From Megalobrama amblycephala (taxonomy: Eukaryota > Chordata > Actinopteri > Cypriniformes > Xenocyprididae), in the NCBI RefSeq assembly GCF_018812025.1, contig NC_063063.1:1604001-1668000 (forward strand): DNA of 64,000 bases. Direction: 5' to 3'. The notes under the pieces are model-generated. The model worked only from the letters and a program-made list of their open reading frames with translations. It made no database searches and had not been told where the DNA came from. Shown piece by piece: positions 1-12,167 of the stretch (position 1 is the first letter of the stretch; each line of letters opens with the position of its first letter). A program made the position numbers and the translations under genes.

Positions 1-2430
1 AATGCTAATCTAAGGACTTTGTTTTATCCTGAAGAGTAATGAATGCTCCTAAAATCCTCTTTCTGGACCGGCGTGGGAGGAAGATGTTTTTATAACACAG
101 TCAACAAAAGACGGGCCAGCGCAAAGCCAGCATGCTCTGAAACGGCAAAACAGACCATAAGTAACAGAGAGGTGAATGTTGGCAAGAATATGCAGGTCAT
201 GCTAAGGCCTTGCCACAGTTTTCAACTTCACATTTTCGAACATCACAATGGACTCTGTTTGTGTTGGAAGCAAGACTTTCTTGAGGTAACAGCAATCATG
301 GGATTGGTGCCTAGCTTGCAGTTTTCTCACCTGTGCAAACAGCGTTAGGAAAGGAAGCGGTCTATTCTCAAGTGAGATCCTTGATGAAATATGTTGCGGT
401 GCCACTCTTTGATCTAATTTTAATGGGTTATACTAAACCATATAAAACCTACAGCAAGATTTCAACTGAATAAATCAACTCTGAAGATGATCCTAATCTC
501 CAGAGAAAGGAATTACGAGCGATCCGCAAACAGCGACGTCATCTTTTAAGTGACCCTCAAAACTCATGTTTTCTACGGTTACACATACATGGATATAGGC
601 ACATATGTTAAGACATGTGAAAGTCATTGCGGTTTGATGCAACAAGAGCCAAGACAGGAAGACTCACTGGAGCAATATTTGGAAGAGGGATAATTAGAAA
701 AGTGTGTTGCTCTTACAGGTCTCATCTGCTCTGAGATCAGTCTTCCAATCTCTTCCCTCAAGATCGAATCCTAAAACTGACTTTTCAGATCCGCGTTTCT
801 GCCAGAACCAGAAACCAAAACATAGCTCATCTCCATGCTGTCGAGTGTAGTTACCTGTCAGCACGTCAGATTAAAGGAGCTAAATGCTAATAATTGTGTT
901 TAAAGCACCAGAAAACGTGACTGTCGGTTTAAGTTTATGTGAAGTCAGCATTGCCTCCCTTTCCTCCTGCTTTGTAATGCCTGAGACATGGTAAAAATAT
1001 TATGGTGACATTTCCCTGACACTGCTGTTTTAACTGCTCCTCTGGGACCTCAAACATCTTTTAGGCCTAGAGCAGTTTAACAGAACAAGTCTGGATGATC
1101 TCCGTCGTGTTTATAAACAGCCTTAAAGGGGCCGTAAGCATTTTTTGGAATAGTACATATAAAATATTAAAATAAATAGGTGTTGTGACACTCGACACTC
1201 CACAAATATACTTATACATCAGGCATCCTCAAATAGAGGACCCCGGCTTGGTTCCAACTGGACCGCGAGATATAATGATAACGGTAGCACACCGTTTACA
1301 GTTTCTAGTTACGTGTCAAAACAACAGAGCGGTTCACACAACAAGCGCTCAGGGTCATTTATGGTAATGATCTTTTGGCGCTTTATCCTCTAATATTTTT
1401 ATCTAGAGTCAAACATGCTTCATTCAAGCTCTTATGTATCTGCGTGCTTTAGAAACAGCCATACTCTGTTTTCTTCCAGTTCCTTACACACACCACTTGA
1501 ACCTTCTATAAAATAATCATTCATATAATTCAAAAAGGTTGAAGCGAATTACAAGGGTGTTTGCAGTGGGCTGTTTACATTAATCTTGCGTCATAAAAGT
1601 ACAAGTACATTTTCAGACTCGGCCGAATGCACGAGCGCTCTTCTTTGTGAGCATTTGAGCATGCGGTTAAAAAAGAACCTACAGCACCATCTGCTGTTAA
1701 AAATTGCGATGCATTTGAAAAATATCAGAATCGATCCACGAATGGCGATGCATTGATATATTGATATATTGAAAACCCTGAACCCCCATAGAGTATCTTT
1801 TCTGACATTCTGCTCTACATATGTAGGCTATCTAAATGTAAAAAATAATAATAACTTGCATATCTAATTGGGCTCAAATGATGAGATGTTTAAATTTTTT
1901 ATAGAAAAATTCTCAGATGCCACTGCTTTGGCTTTGAGGGCCCAATATCCTCATCTTTGACTCTTTAGGTTTTTCTTTTACAAAGCACTACTGGTGCCCA
2001 ACTATTCCAAATATATTGTCCGGACCTCTGCTGGGAAGAAAATATAGAGATCGGACCTCTTGGAAGATTAATTGAATACCCTGCCCTGCTATACATGCAA
2101 TTCACTGCAGTTTCCAGCTGAAATGAACACTAGTGGCAGTAAATCACCAACAACTTTCATTCCTTTTCATGTAAATTAGGATTACAGGGGCAGATTATTG
2201 ATTTATAAAGACTTATTTTTGCACTATACTATTTTATGACCTCAATAAACTGTTTACCATAGTGCATCACTTGTAAACTAATACATTTTGACATTTGCAT
2301 CACATATGATTGGCTTTTCTTATGTAGTAAACTTGCTCATTCGGTCACCTGATGCAGCATTGCACTCATAACATGATTGGGTGAGAGTCCCGTGAAACAC
2401 GAGTCACGATAAAAGAGCTCCAAGACTAAA
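1..2430. other. Gene-free stretch, intron of receptor gene
   Basis: This lies inside the first intron of the anthrax-toxin-receptor-like gene, whose first coding exon is at 7322-7467. I see no exon here: nothing resembles the continuation of the von Willebrand A domain on the minus strand. Around 1650-1790 there is a degenerate stretch with ATCGATCC/GATGCATTGATATATTG motifs that looks like a decayed hAT fragment, but I cannot define its ends. The rest looks like ordinary AT-rich intron. Confidence 0.5.
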
Positions 2431-2437
2431 GGAGACC

Positions 2438-3060
2438 TATTATGCCCCTTTTACAAGATGTAATATAAGTCTCTGGTGTCTCTAGAATGTGTTTGTGAAG
2501 TTTCAGCTCAAAATACCCCACAGATCATTTATTATAGCTTGTCAAATTTGCCTCTATTTGGGTGTGAGCAAAAACACAGCGTTTTTGTGAGTGTCCCTTT
2601 AAATGCAAATGAGCTGCTGCTCCCGCCCCCTTTCCAGAAGAGGGCGGAGCTTTAACAGCTCAACAACAACAACAAAGCTGGAGAATCTCACGCAGCCAAA
2701 ATGAGGATTGTCAGTAACGGTGTTCAGCCTTACATTGTTCAAACCGGAGTCGACACTGATGGAGAGACTCAGGAAGAAGTTACAACTTTTAGACGTTTCT
2801 GAATGGTTAGTGGATAAATTGATGTAGTTGCTGTGGAGTTGATTCAACTCATCCACTAGCATGTGCCGTCATGTTCATCTTTTGTGTTGAATTGACCCTC
2901 GTTTGTGAAGCAGTCCGGCGTAAAATAACGGCATGTCAACAACACTCTACTACAACAACTCTTCCTCTTCTCTAAAGCAGCCCAAGAGGAGTTTATGTTA
3001 AGTTTCAAGAGGAAAAACCCATCAAAACGATTAAAAATTGTCATATTTGAGTAGTGCATC
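2438..3060 (+). mobile_element. Interspersed repeat with a small exon-like segment (copy 1)
   Basis: This dispersed element opens with AGGAGACCTATTATGCCCC. Two relatives in the same orientation lie at 42777-43400 and 63591-64000. Shared internal landmarks are AAGTTTCAGCTCAAAATACCCC, a CCCTTTAAATGCAAATGA block, AGAGGGCGGAGCTT, and an ATG-started segment near 2701 that reads VQPYIVQ before a stop at about 2800. It is a non-autonomous DNA-type repeat. The superfamily is not certain; related elements at 26795-27446 and 49290-50257 have TTAA-like flanks. Confidence 0.7.
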
Positions 3061-3818
3061 CCATCCTAGAATAAATGACTGCACTCCAGTTCAACTTACT
3101 GGGCTTTGAAAACCACTAACCTACATTTAGCTTCAGATCTGAGCTGTGCATGTGAGCCCACGCTTCTTCGATTTTAGTCTTTCAGTTTTCTGCACTGAAA
3201 ACACAAGCTCTCTGCATATCCGAATACTTTTTACGCCCTGTGTAAACTTCACAGCAGTTTCTGGTCTGCATCCAGAAAGCATATTTGTGGTGTGTGATAA
3301 CATTTAACTAGGAATGCATGTCTCTTAAAACTGTTCCAGGACCTTTACCGGTAGGTAAAACTGAATTCGGGTGTATTGGGAAACTCAACATGGCTCTCAG
3401 AGAAGGGACTGATGCTAATGAATCCTTGGCACCCTACAGCTGTTATCCTGGCTGTTTTAAAACAGATGACTCAATGCCTGGGTTATCTTGAGCTAAACAA
3501 CACTTACTGAGACCAAAACTATGATTGCTTCAAAACACTCATGAAGATGATGAAATAAATCAGACCACAATATGTGTCCAGACATTGCTGACAGACAACA
3601 AAATAACAGATTCCCAATCTCAAGAGTCAGGTGGTCTGAGGGACGTAAAGCGATGGCTTAAAATTCTGTCATTATTTCCTCATTTCCTTCCATTGCAATG
3701 CATTATATGGACAAAAAGATCTTCAAAATATCTTTTGTTTTTCACAGAAGAACGAAAGTCAGGTTTGGATAGATAAGACGGTGAATATGATGATACAATT
3801 CTCATTTTCTATCTTTTT

Positions 3819-4321
3819 AAAGGGATAGTTCACCCAAAAATGAAAATTATCCCATGTTTTACTCACCCTTAAGCCATAGGTGTATATAACTTTCTTCTTT
3901 CAGACGAACGCAATCGGAGATATATTTAAAAATATCCGGACTCTTCCAAGCTTTATAATGGGATTGAATGGGGGGCGAGATTTTGAAGCCCAAAGAAAGT
4001 GCATCCGTCCATCGTAAAAGTAATCCATATGGTTAATGAAGGCCTTCTGAAGCGAAGCGATGGGTTTTTGTATCCATATTTAGGCCTTTATTAAGCTCCA
4101 GAGCCACGTGGATTACTTTTATGATGGATGGATGCACTTTTTTGGGCTTCAAAATCTCGCCCCCCATTCACCACCATTATAAAACTTAGAAGAGCCAGGA
4201 TATTTTTAAATATATTTCCGATTGTGTTCGTCTGAAAGAACAAAGTCATATACACCTTGAACGGCTTAAGGATGAGTAAATCATTGGGTAATTTTCATTT
4301 TTGTGTGAACTATCTCTTTAA
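3819..4321. mobile_element. Palindromic MITE (AGGGATAGTTCACCC type)
   Basis: The two ends are inverted copies: AGGGATAGTTCACCCAAAAA at the left and the complement of GTGTGAACTATCTCTTTAAG at the right. The arms pair over nearly their whole length; for example ATGCACTT and GGCTTCAAAATCTCGCC occur in inverse order in the second arm. The flanks are TTTAA-like. It has no coding capacity. This is one of the commonest foldback repeat types in cyprinid genomes, and related ends occur at 17649 and 46520. Confidence 0.85.
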
Positions 4322-5395
4322 GAACCAGCAAAAATCACAAGAGTTCAGTTCCTCTGAGGACGTCTGGTTTGAAGGCTTAGCATTCCCACGGACAACTTCT
4401 TTGTTTTATTCCACTTGTTAAATGGCAGGCCATGGGCTGGTAGACTGATTCTAAATCACTACCCAAGGCTGCCACTTCCCAGAAAGCCTTTGGGCCACAT
4501 GAAAGCAGAAGTGGAAGCAGTGATGCCAGGCTTGAAGGACAATTCTGGGGCATATTTGCGTAATATCTTTATATCTGGCCCTTTTTTTAGCCCCACATTT
4601 GCTATTTTGTGCAACCAATATTCCACTGAAATGTTGAGACTTTCCACAATGATTCACATCACTTAAGAAAGAGGAAGGGAGCATATCTTTGTTCAATTTT
4701 AATCTTATGCCATCAGTCATTAAGTGTTGGCCAATAGTAAAAATGTTTTCGATTCCAAAATATTTAAATGTTAAAGATGTTTTTTTACTTGCCTAGTGAG
4801 TTTCAAGGACCATACTGATAGATATTTTTTTAAATCTCATAATTTAAGATCCTTGAGGTGAGATGTCAAAACAATACTTTTTGATCAGATAAACATTCAG
4901 ATTCCTCGAAAACAGATCCAGGAAAGCTCCTTCTCAGAAGCCCAGTAATGGTGCACCTGAAGCCAAAAACTCTTGCACAATACAGCTGTTGTTTGTGATG
5001 CTTTGATATTTAAACTTCCTCTCATTTGGTGATGAAACATATACAGAACAAATGATTTTGCCCTCTATGCACGCAAAGGCACGGTGATTAAAAATACTGA
5101 CTAATGCATGCAAATGAAATTGCTTGAATTTGTCGAATGTTCTTAGAGGGCTGCAGATGTTCATGTGCATGTGATTTTACTAAATGTCAGTTTTTCCAAA
5201 GTCTGTAAAGAGAAAAAGGAGGGTGTTGGGGTTGGCTATGTCTTCTGCCATCACATCATGAGAAACACTGGGTGGAAAAGGACCTTGTATTTGCTTGCTC
5301 TCAGCTAAACAATTCCAGAGCATGTTGCAAGACACATGAAAATCATATAACGTGAACACAGGATTTATCATGCATTTACTGGTTTCAAAAGTGTA
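4322..5395. other. Gene-free intronic stretch
   Basis: I see no repeat pairs, exon signals or tandem structure here. The open frames are short and look like chance. It is still within intron 1 of the receptor-like gene. Confidence 0.4.
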
Positions 5396-6285
5396 AAAGG
5401 GTCAATCATGTGATGGGTTATTTTTTTTGTCCAAAGGCCTTAATAATAATAATAAAAAACAAAAATATGACATCCAAAGTATGTAAGTTAGTACAACTAG
5501 ATCTCTTTTATTGAATCCAAAAGCTTTTAATTATATTTTGCTACATATAAAGGTATTCTAAAGGTCATTCGGTTTAACCGTCCAAAGGCCAATACAGCCA
5601 TTTAATTTGTGATTAAAATATCTTAAAATGTAATAAATGTATATATTTTTTATTCTGGCATGATTTTATAACATCATATATCAACATAGTGCAAAATGGT
5701 ATTAAAATTTTATGTAGAAGTCATTGCTTTGTTATGAGAAAGAATTTCTGGAAAAATTAATTTCATTAATGTCATTTGGAGTAACCAATATAAAGGGACC
5801 ATTTTGGATCAAGTCATGTGGTCAATATCATGTGACAGGATGTGACATCATTCAGACACCTGCATGGTCATGAAGCAAAGTAACTAACTCTCTTTTAACT
5901 ATTTGAAAAATTCATGTTTTTACTTGCTCATATGCATGTCCCGAAACATCAGGTCATTTGGTGCAACCGCTATAAAACATGGAAAATGTTGTAATATTTT
6001 AAAAACTTGCACTAAATATAAAACGTTTGATTGTCCTTTTGCTAGCTAGCTAGATATCAGCCTGTTTGCATTGTTTGAAAATATCGTCATTCGGTGAAAC
6101 TGAAATTTTGGTTAAACCGAATGACTGTTTTGGTGACAAATTTTGTAAAAAATGACAAAATCAGTGTTAACTGATTATAAAAACCACATAATCTCATTGT
6201 TAACACTTAATAAAACTTCAAAATTAATTATATCTCCATTATGTTTTTTTTTACACTTTTAAAAACCTTATTCGTCAATGACCCG
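5396..6285 (+). repeat. Dispersed repeat with TTCGGTTTAACC motifs (copy 1)
   Basis: This segment matches 16730-17410 in the opposite orientation. Shared pieces in order are GGTCAATCA(T/C)GTGA, CCAAAGGCCTTAATAATAAT, AAAAGAGATCTAGT, CATTCGGTTTAACC, GCTAGCTAGATATCAGCCTG, and ACTTAATAAAACTT near the far end. The motif CATTCGGTT recurs on both strands inside each copy. There is no coding frame. It is probably a non-autonomous DNA transposon, but its target duplication could not be resolved. Confidence 0.75.
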
Positions 6286-7220
6286 TTAAGAAATAAAGGA
6301 ATATTAAACCCAACTAAACAAATAAAAGATCAATGCTGTGAGCCTCATAAGACTTACAACATCTATGACAGTAAAGACAATCCTAAACTTACATTTTGCA
6401 TTTTAAGTCTCACATACAAAAAAAAAGGTGTTTTATGTAAATAACTGTGCGATTAGATTAAACATCCTGTAAAGAATCTTCCCAGACCGACACGTCCAAA
6501 TCGTGGGAAAGGATGTTGTCTTTCTGGGTCTGTTAAACAATGGTCAAACAGGACAAGAGACAGGAAAAGAGAACCACAGAGGAATGGAGTTGTGACCGTC
6601 TGAAGTGCTTATTCAGCAGACTTCACATGTACCACCCCTTTGCTCATCATTACACACACACAAGGCACAAAACAACAAGTTGGCACAATACAAAAATAAA
6701 CCCAATGACTTCTGCAAACTGTCACTGCTAGTGCATTGTAATGTCTGTCTACAAATAAATATTCCAAGTGGAGGTTTTCGCAACAATGCCATCGAAGATC
6801 CATTTATCTAATCATTTTTTTGTGGAATGGAAAGGTTCCACGGATTTTAAATGGTTCTTCATGGAACCAATGATACCAATGAAAAAAACTTTAGTGCACA
6901 GTTTTGTCTCCCTGAACTCTAATTGAACCTAGCCAAGTGATACCAAACAATGGACATCTGGTGAATATCTATTTTGGTGAAGGGGAATTTGAGAAATTTG
7001 GGGAAAATACAGAGGATGTGAGTGGAAATGTACTGGCCTACTTTATCCAGGCAGTATCTCTCAATGTGGAAAACATCAGGCCAACAGACCGCAAAAGCAT
7101 CCCTAACATTTGCACTTCATATAGATCATGTTACCTTTATATGTGATTGACGGGTTTAGCCGACAGCTGTAAAACCAAAGAGATTAAAGATATAACTTAC
7201 AGATTTCTTTCCTTTAAGTT
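6286..7220. other. Gene-free intronic stretch
   Basis: This stretch has no exon signals. Around 6815-6890 there is a decayed GGTTCCA/TGGAACC inverted-repeat fragment of the type also seen at 16420-16570 and 26690-27540. Confidence 0.4.
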
Positions 7221-7252
7221 TGAGAGAGAGAGAGAGAGAGAGAAGGGAGAAA
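7221..7252. repeat. (GA)n microsatellite
   Basis: A run of ten or so GA dinucleotides is followed by an imperfect purine tract. It lies about 70 bp inside intron 1 from the donor of the receptor-like gene. Confidence 0.9.
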
Positions 7253-7321
7253 GAGAGACAAGGTTTGGTTCTTTGTTTCAAAACAATGAGCAAAAACGAT
7301 TGCATTATAACTCTTACTTAC

Positions 7322-7467
7322 TTGTCAAGAACAAAATACAAGTCGAAGGCGCCCTGACATGATCTCTCCTCCTCCACATCTTCTTCAGCTCCCGCAGATG
7401 GAAGCGTGAACAACAAAAGTCCAAAGAAAAGTACGCAGAAACACATTTTTACGACTGAACGTGCCAT
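7322..7467 (-). CDS. Anthrax toxin receptor family, first coding exon (partial gene)
   Basis: This is the first coding exon of a type I membrane receptor; the rest of the gene continues beyond the left edge of the window. Reading down from the ATG at 7467 it encodes 48 residues. They comprise a signal peptide with a hydrophobic core (CFCVLFFGLLLFTLP), an acidic linker (EEDVEEE), then SCQGAFDLYFVLD, which is the start of the von Willebrand A domain of ANTXR1/ANTXR2/ANTXRL. The last aspartate is the first residue of the metal-binding DxSxS motif. The remaining residues of that motif should come from exon 2, because the exon ends AA|GTAAGT, splitting a lysine codon as I recall for ANTXR1. Known members bind extracellular matrix and, in mammals, anthrax protective antigen. 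The gene's position next to rbp3 suggests the ANTXRL/antxr1c branch, but one exon cannot settle which member it is. No other exon was found between 1 and 7321, so intron 1 exceeds 7.3 kb. Confidence 0.85.
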
Positions 7468-8175
7468 CGTTTCTTAATGCAAAAACATCAATCCGCAGTA
7501 AAGCAAATGGTCATTCACATTATCTCTAATATCGAGCCTGAAAAAGAGCCTCTGCTGAGATCCTGAGGGAAGGATGCACACAAAGAAGAGGAGTTTTAGC
7601 GGATGTTGACGCAGTCCTTACTCACATCAGTCTGAAAACTCTCAAAACTGGAGATAAGATGATGAAAACACGCTATTCCCCAATGTGAACTGCACAGGAA
7701 GACGATGTCCAGGAAAAACACCACACACACACAAAAAAAAATCCAAATGTGTGTTTAGTGTTCTTTATATAAAGCTCGGGGTGGTTTGTTGTTTTGGGGG
7801 AATTTTGAAGAACTTTTGAAATCCACTTGTAAAAAGGCCAGATGTATTTCCCCCCAAGCGCTTGATTTGGCTATTTAATGTAAATGTGCAAAGCAAAGAC
7901 GGAGTCGTTTGAGAAAAGAGTACAGTCTCGGAGTTGGAAGAAGAGGTGCTGGTGTCAAATTTCTTGTAGAAAAAAAAAATGGGTCAGTTTCTTCTCCTGC
8001 TCCTTGAAGGTTTCCTCCCTTCCTTTGGATATGCAAAATATGTGTTTTTGCGCTGTTATTGCCTTATTTTTTGCTACTTTTATTCTTATCTGCTACTGAT
8101 AATAATAAAAACTAGAATAGAATATTTGTACTTTCATGCATTCTACAGAATGTTTACCAGTATACTTTATTTTTT
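7468..8175. other. 5' flank of receptor-like gene
   Basis: This is presumed 5' untranslated region and promoter of the minus-strand receptor-like gene. It has no recognisable TATA box at a clear distance. No coding frame is supported. Confidence 0.4.
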
Positions 8176-9871
8176 AACAAATCCTCCCTCGAAATCGGGT
8201 CTCCCCAAACTCAGTTAATGATTATCATAAGTATATACGAATGATATTAATTTAAAATACGCATAGCTTACTATATAAACACATTATCGCATAATAAAAC
8301 CAATTGAACGTCTTTTCTTACACTTGATTGTTAATTAATAACTAGCCTAATAAGTGAATAATTGAACATCATTCGTTTTATTTATAATATAAATATCTGG
8401 ACATTTAACACTTAATTTAACACAAAATTACATGCTGATTGAGAATATACAGTTGCAAGAAAAAGTATGTGAACCAGTTGCAGAATCTGTGAAAATGTTA
8501 ATTTTAACAAAACAAGAGAGATCATACAAAATGCATGTTATTTTTTATTTAGTACTGTCCTAAGATATTTTACATAAAAGATGTTTACATATAATCCATA
8601 GGACAAAAAAAAAAAAAAAAAAAAGCTGAATTTATTCAAATAACCCAATTCATAAGTATGTGAACCATTGATTCTTAATACTGTAGCTGGATGATCCATG
8701 ACTGTTTTTGTGTTTTGTGATGGTTGTTCATGAGTCTCTTGTTTGTCCTGAGCAGTTAAACTGACCAACGTTCTTCAGAAAAATCCTGCAGATTCTTCAG
8801 TTTTCCATCATCTTTTGCATATTTGAACCCTTTCCAGCAATGACTGAATGATTTTGAGATCCGTCTTTTCACACTGAGGACAACTGAGGGACTCAAACAC
8901 AACTATTAAAAAAGGTTCAAACATTCACTGATGCTCCAGAAAAAAACATGATGCATTAATAGACGGGGGGTGAAAACTTTTGGAATTTGAAGATAAAGGT
9001 AAATTGTATTTAATTTGACTTCTGGGAAACATGCAAGTATCTTCTGTTGCTTCTGAAGGGCAGTACTAAATGAAAAAAAAATAATAATAAATTCAACAAA
9101 ATAGGAAAAATTTGGACTTCTTCATCCTGTTCAAAAGTTTTCACCCCCTTGATCTTAATGCATCGTGTTTCCTTCTGGAGCATCAGTGAATGTTTGAACC
9201 TATTTTAATAGTTGTGTTTGAGTCCCTCAGTTATCCTCAGTGTGAAAAGATGGATCTCAAAATCATACAGTCACTGCTGGAAAGGGTTCAAATATGCAAA
9301 AAATGATGGAAAACTGAAGAATCTGCAGGAGCTGGAGGATTTTTCTGAAGAACAGAGCTCAGTTTAACTGCTCAGGACAAACAAGAGACTCATGAACAAC
9401 CATCACAAAACACACAGTATTAAGAATCAAGGGTTCACAAACTTTTGAACTGGGTCATTTTAATAAATTCAGCAATTTTTTTTTTTGTCTTATGGATTAT
9501 ATGTAAACATCTTTTATGTAAAATATCTTACTCAGGAAGTACTAAATAAAAAATAACATGCATTTTGTATGATCTCTCTTATTTTGTTAAAATTTTGCAC
9601 ATTTTCACAGATTCTGCAAATGGTTCACATACTTATTCTTGCAACTGTACAGGGTAAGTGCAAATGTGTGTATAAACGAAGCTTCAGGCTAATGCTAGTA
9701 TATAGCTAACTAATACAGACATAAACGTCATTATAACGTAATTTAAACAGCATTTATCATAACATGATTTTGTAGGATTTGTAATCAGGTGCTAAAGAGA
9801 GGTCTATTAAAAGCAATTTGAACCAATGGGATCGCTTGGGGTCCTAAAAGGGAGGGGGGACCCAATTTGTC
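8176..9871. mobile_element. DNA transposon relic with GACAAATYGGGTCC ends, interrupted
   Basis: The outer element has ends AACAAAT..CCTCCCTCGAAATCGGGTC on the left and GGGGGGACCCAATTTGTC on the right. The same sequence, uninterrupted and in reverse orientation, is at 24709-25182. In this copy it is split by a 1.2-kb foldback element at 8450-9647. Comparing the two copies shows the original sequence resumes on the far side. It is non-coding, and I cannot assign its superfamily. Confidence 0.8.
8450..9647. mobile_element. Tc1/mariner-like foldback element in TA target
   Basis: It begins CAGTTGCAAGAAAAAGTATG and ends with the inverse complement, CATACTTATTCTTGCAACTG, flanked by TA at 8448-8449 and 9648-9649. 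The arms pair over about 500 bp each: blocks such as AATCCTGCAGATTCTTCAGT and TTTGAACC recur inverted. A terminal CAG with TA duplication is typical of the Tc1/mariner superfamily. There is no transposase frame. It sits inside the older element at 8176-9871, so it inserted later. Confidence 0.9.
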
Positions 9872-10312
9872 AGTACGTCGGTGGGACTCCACTTTATTTT
9901 CCAGTGGGTGCGGCCATTAGTAAATTAGATGGCTTCCGGTGTCATTCGCTTCCAGTTATTTTTAGCTGTACAAAGCAGCTGCTTGATATTGTAAACTGGT
10001 ATTTCTTACCATATTATTTTAATGTAGCCTACTGTCTTATTCATAAACATCTTGGTTTGTAGCGTAAACAGTTTTACACTTAACAGCGCTTATTTGATAT
10101 TCTTCTTGTTATTTAACAGCTAATAAATCGTAATGATCTAGCAAGGCCTACTATTTCCAGGTGTTGGGTCAAGATTAATGAATTAACAAATTGTTTCTAT
10201 TTTATTTATTTTCCCCTTTCCTTATGTTTACAATTTCAGTGAGGCCCTTTCAGCAGTTTACATCGTTACACCAGTAGGTGGTGTTAAGAGTGAGTGCCAT
10301 TTTGTGCGAAAT
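9872..10312. other. Gene-free stretch
   Basis: This is intergenic DNA between the receptor-like gene and rbp3. I see nothing beyond AT-rich sequence. Confidence 0.4.
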
Positions 10313-10616
10313 GGTGCTCACTGCAGAGCCAATGGGTGGAGCTAGACAGCCCAACCACACCATAACCCTATATATCCCTAAACATAACTCCACCCATTGG
10401 GTCCACATTGAGCACCACATGGAGCCAAATGTCGCCCAGCTCCTCCTCTCTGGATGTAATCTACCTCTGTAGATCCAATATAGGTGGAGCTTAACCTAAT
10501 TAGGTTTAGGAATAGGTAAGGTTAGAGTGTGTCTGGACCTCCAAGCTCCACCCATTACGTTCAAAGAGGGGGAACTGGATGTCAAGCTCCACCCATTGGC
10601 TCTGCAGTGAGCAGCT
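10313..10616. mobile_element. Short MITE with ~30-bp inverted ends
   Basis: The left end reads GTGCTCACTGCAGAGCCAAT followed by GGGTGGAGCT. The right end is its inverse, AGCTCCACCC then ATTGGCTCTGCAGTGAGC. Two further CTCCACCCATT blocks occur inside (about 10388 and 10550). It is non-coding. Confidence 0.8.
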
Positions 10617-11729
10617 TCTTGAGCAGTGTTTCCTGCAGAATTGGACTTCTTTTAAATTGTTGCTGCGGGTTAAAGTTGATTTCCACCCATGTACGTATGA
10701 TTTTGGTTCACCAACACCCCCGAAACACCCCCCAGACATGTATTCAGTGGAGAATTCAGCCTCCCAATGGAGAAAATCGCATTAGGCTATTTGTGGGCTA
10801 CTTTTGACTGGCCATTTTTCTACTTTTCTACAGACCTGGCAAGTGAGTCATTGAATCAACCAATTTTTTCAAAACGCTCATGACTTTAAAAATGCTCTTG
10901 GTAAATCCCCAAATCCACTTTTGTCAATTTAGAAAAACAACAGTAACAAATTAAGAGTTTCAACAACCTGTATTTTACCTTATCCCCGTCTCTCTTTATG
11001 GTGAACGATATTGGCTCACATGATGAACTAAACAATTTCTAACATAGTGTTTGTCATATCCTCTACATGAGGGTCGTGCATTTCTTATTGTGGTGCATTA
11101 TAGAATCGAATTTCTATAGTGCAGTTTTCAGGCACCATTACAAAATGTCTGACACCCAAAATACAGCAGTAAATAAGAGGACAGAGCAATTTCGGTGTAC
11201 TGAGTCTTTAGTTGTGTTCGACCTATTGGTGAATGACATTAAAGTACCGGAAGCATTCGGAGCCAAATCACTTTTGTGGTATTTTCATGTTGTACACCGA
11301 TCAGTCTGCTTCAAGTCAAACACACCTCAGTGAAAGGGGCATATTTCCTCATAAGATCAATCAATGAAAGCCCGTTCTCAAATACAATTTGCTTGTGTTG
11401 CAGTCAGTCTAAAACCAGCCAAAACCAGCATGACTGTTGCCAAAACATACCTTATAATAAGCAATACATTAACAAAACTTTATACAGCAATCAATTTTTA
11501 TTGTTGGGCCATTAGACCTCTAACTTTAACACGTGTCCTTACACTATAGTGTATTGAAGGTGATTTATTCCTGTTGAAGTCCTGTTGACAACAGTGCTAA
11601 ACAATTGTAATTTAGTATGGCAGTGGATGTATTTGACAACATGCTTTGGTCCACTGCTGGATGAAGAAGATATGCTGCCATCTTCTGGTTCTTGTTGCTA
11701 ATTTCTAAAAGAAAAGGCACAGTAAATGC

Positions 11730-11730
<1 letters not shown>
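10617..11730. other. Gene-free stretch
   Basis: This is intergenic. The short open frames do not resemble any protein I know, and no inverted repeats were found. Confidence 0.4.

Positions 11731-11731
<1 letters not shown>

Positions 11732-11778
<47 letters not shown>
11732..11778. repeat. (TA)n microsatellite
   Basis: An uninterrupted TA tract of about 47 bases. Confidence 0.95.
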
Positions 11779-11783
<5 letters not shown>

Positions 11784-11914
11784 CATTATATAGTTTTGTA
11801 ATGACAGTCAATACAGCAAAAAGTGTATTATGGTGGACTTACCAAATATGAACGTTTTTGCTTATATGCTGTGTGGTTAAGTGGTTTGTGTTATATATGT
11901 GATTTTAAAAATTA

Positions 11915-12167
11915 CACTCTAAAACAGTCTGGGTTAAAAACAACCCTAGTTGGGTTGAAAATGGACAAACCCAGCGGTTGGGTTAAATGTTTGCCCAACC
12001 TGCTGGGTAGTTTTATTTAACTCAAATATTGTGTAAAAATTACTATACTGCTTGCATAAAATGATTTTAAACAATAGTTGGGTTAAATAAAACTGCCCAG
12101 CAATTTGGGCAAACATGTAACCCAACTGCTGGGTCAAAACAACCCAATCGTTGCATTTTTTAAGGTG
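11915..12167. mobile_element. AACCCA-type TA MITE, short copy
   Basis: It starts CACTCTAAAACAGTCTGGG and ends with the inverted AAAAATG..AGGTG side, flanked by TA on both sides. The interior consists of inverted GGGTTGAAAATGGACAAACCC and TTTGCCCAACCTGCTGGG blocks. Relatives are at 13729-14614, 30024-32771, 36564-36646 and 37951-38391. The TA target site and CACT terminus point to a Tc1/mariner-mobilised MITE. It lies about 580 bp 3' of the two-module rbp3 stop codon. Confidence 0.85.
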
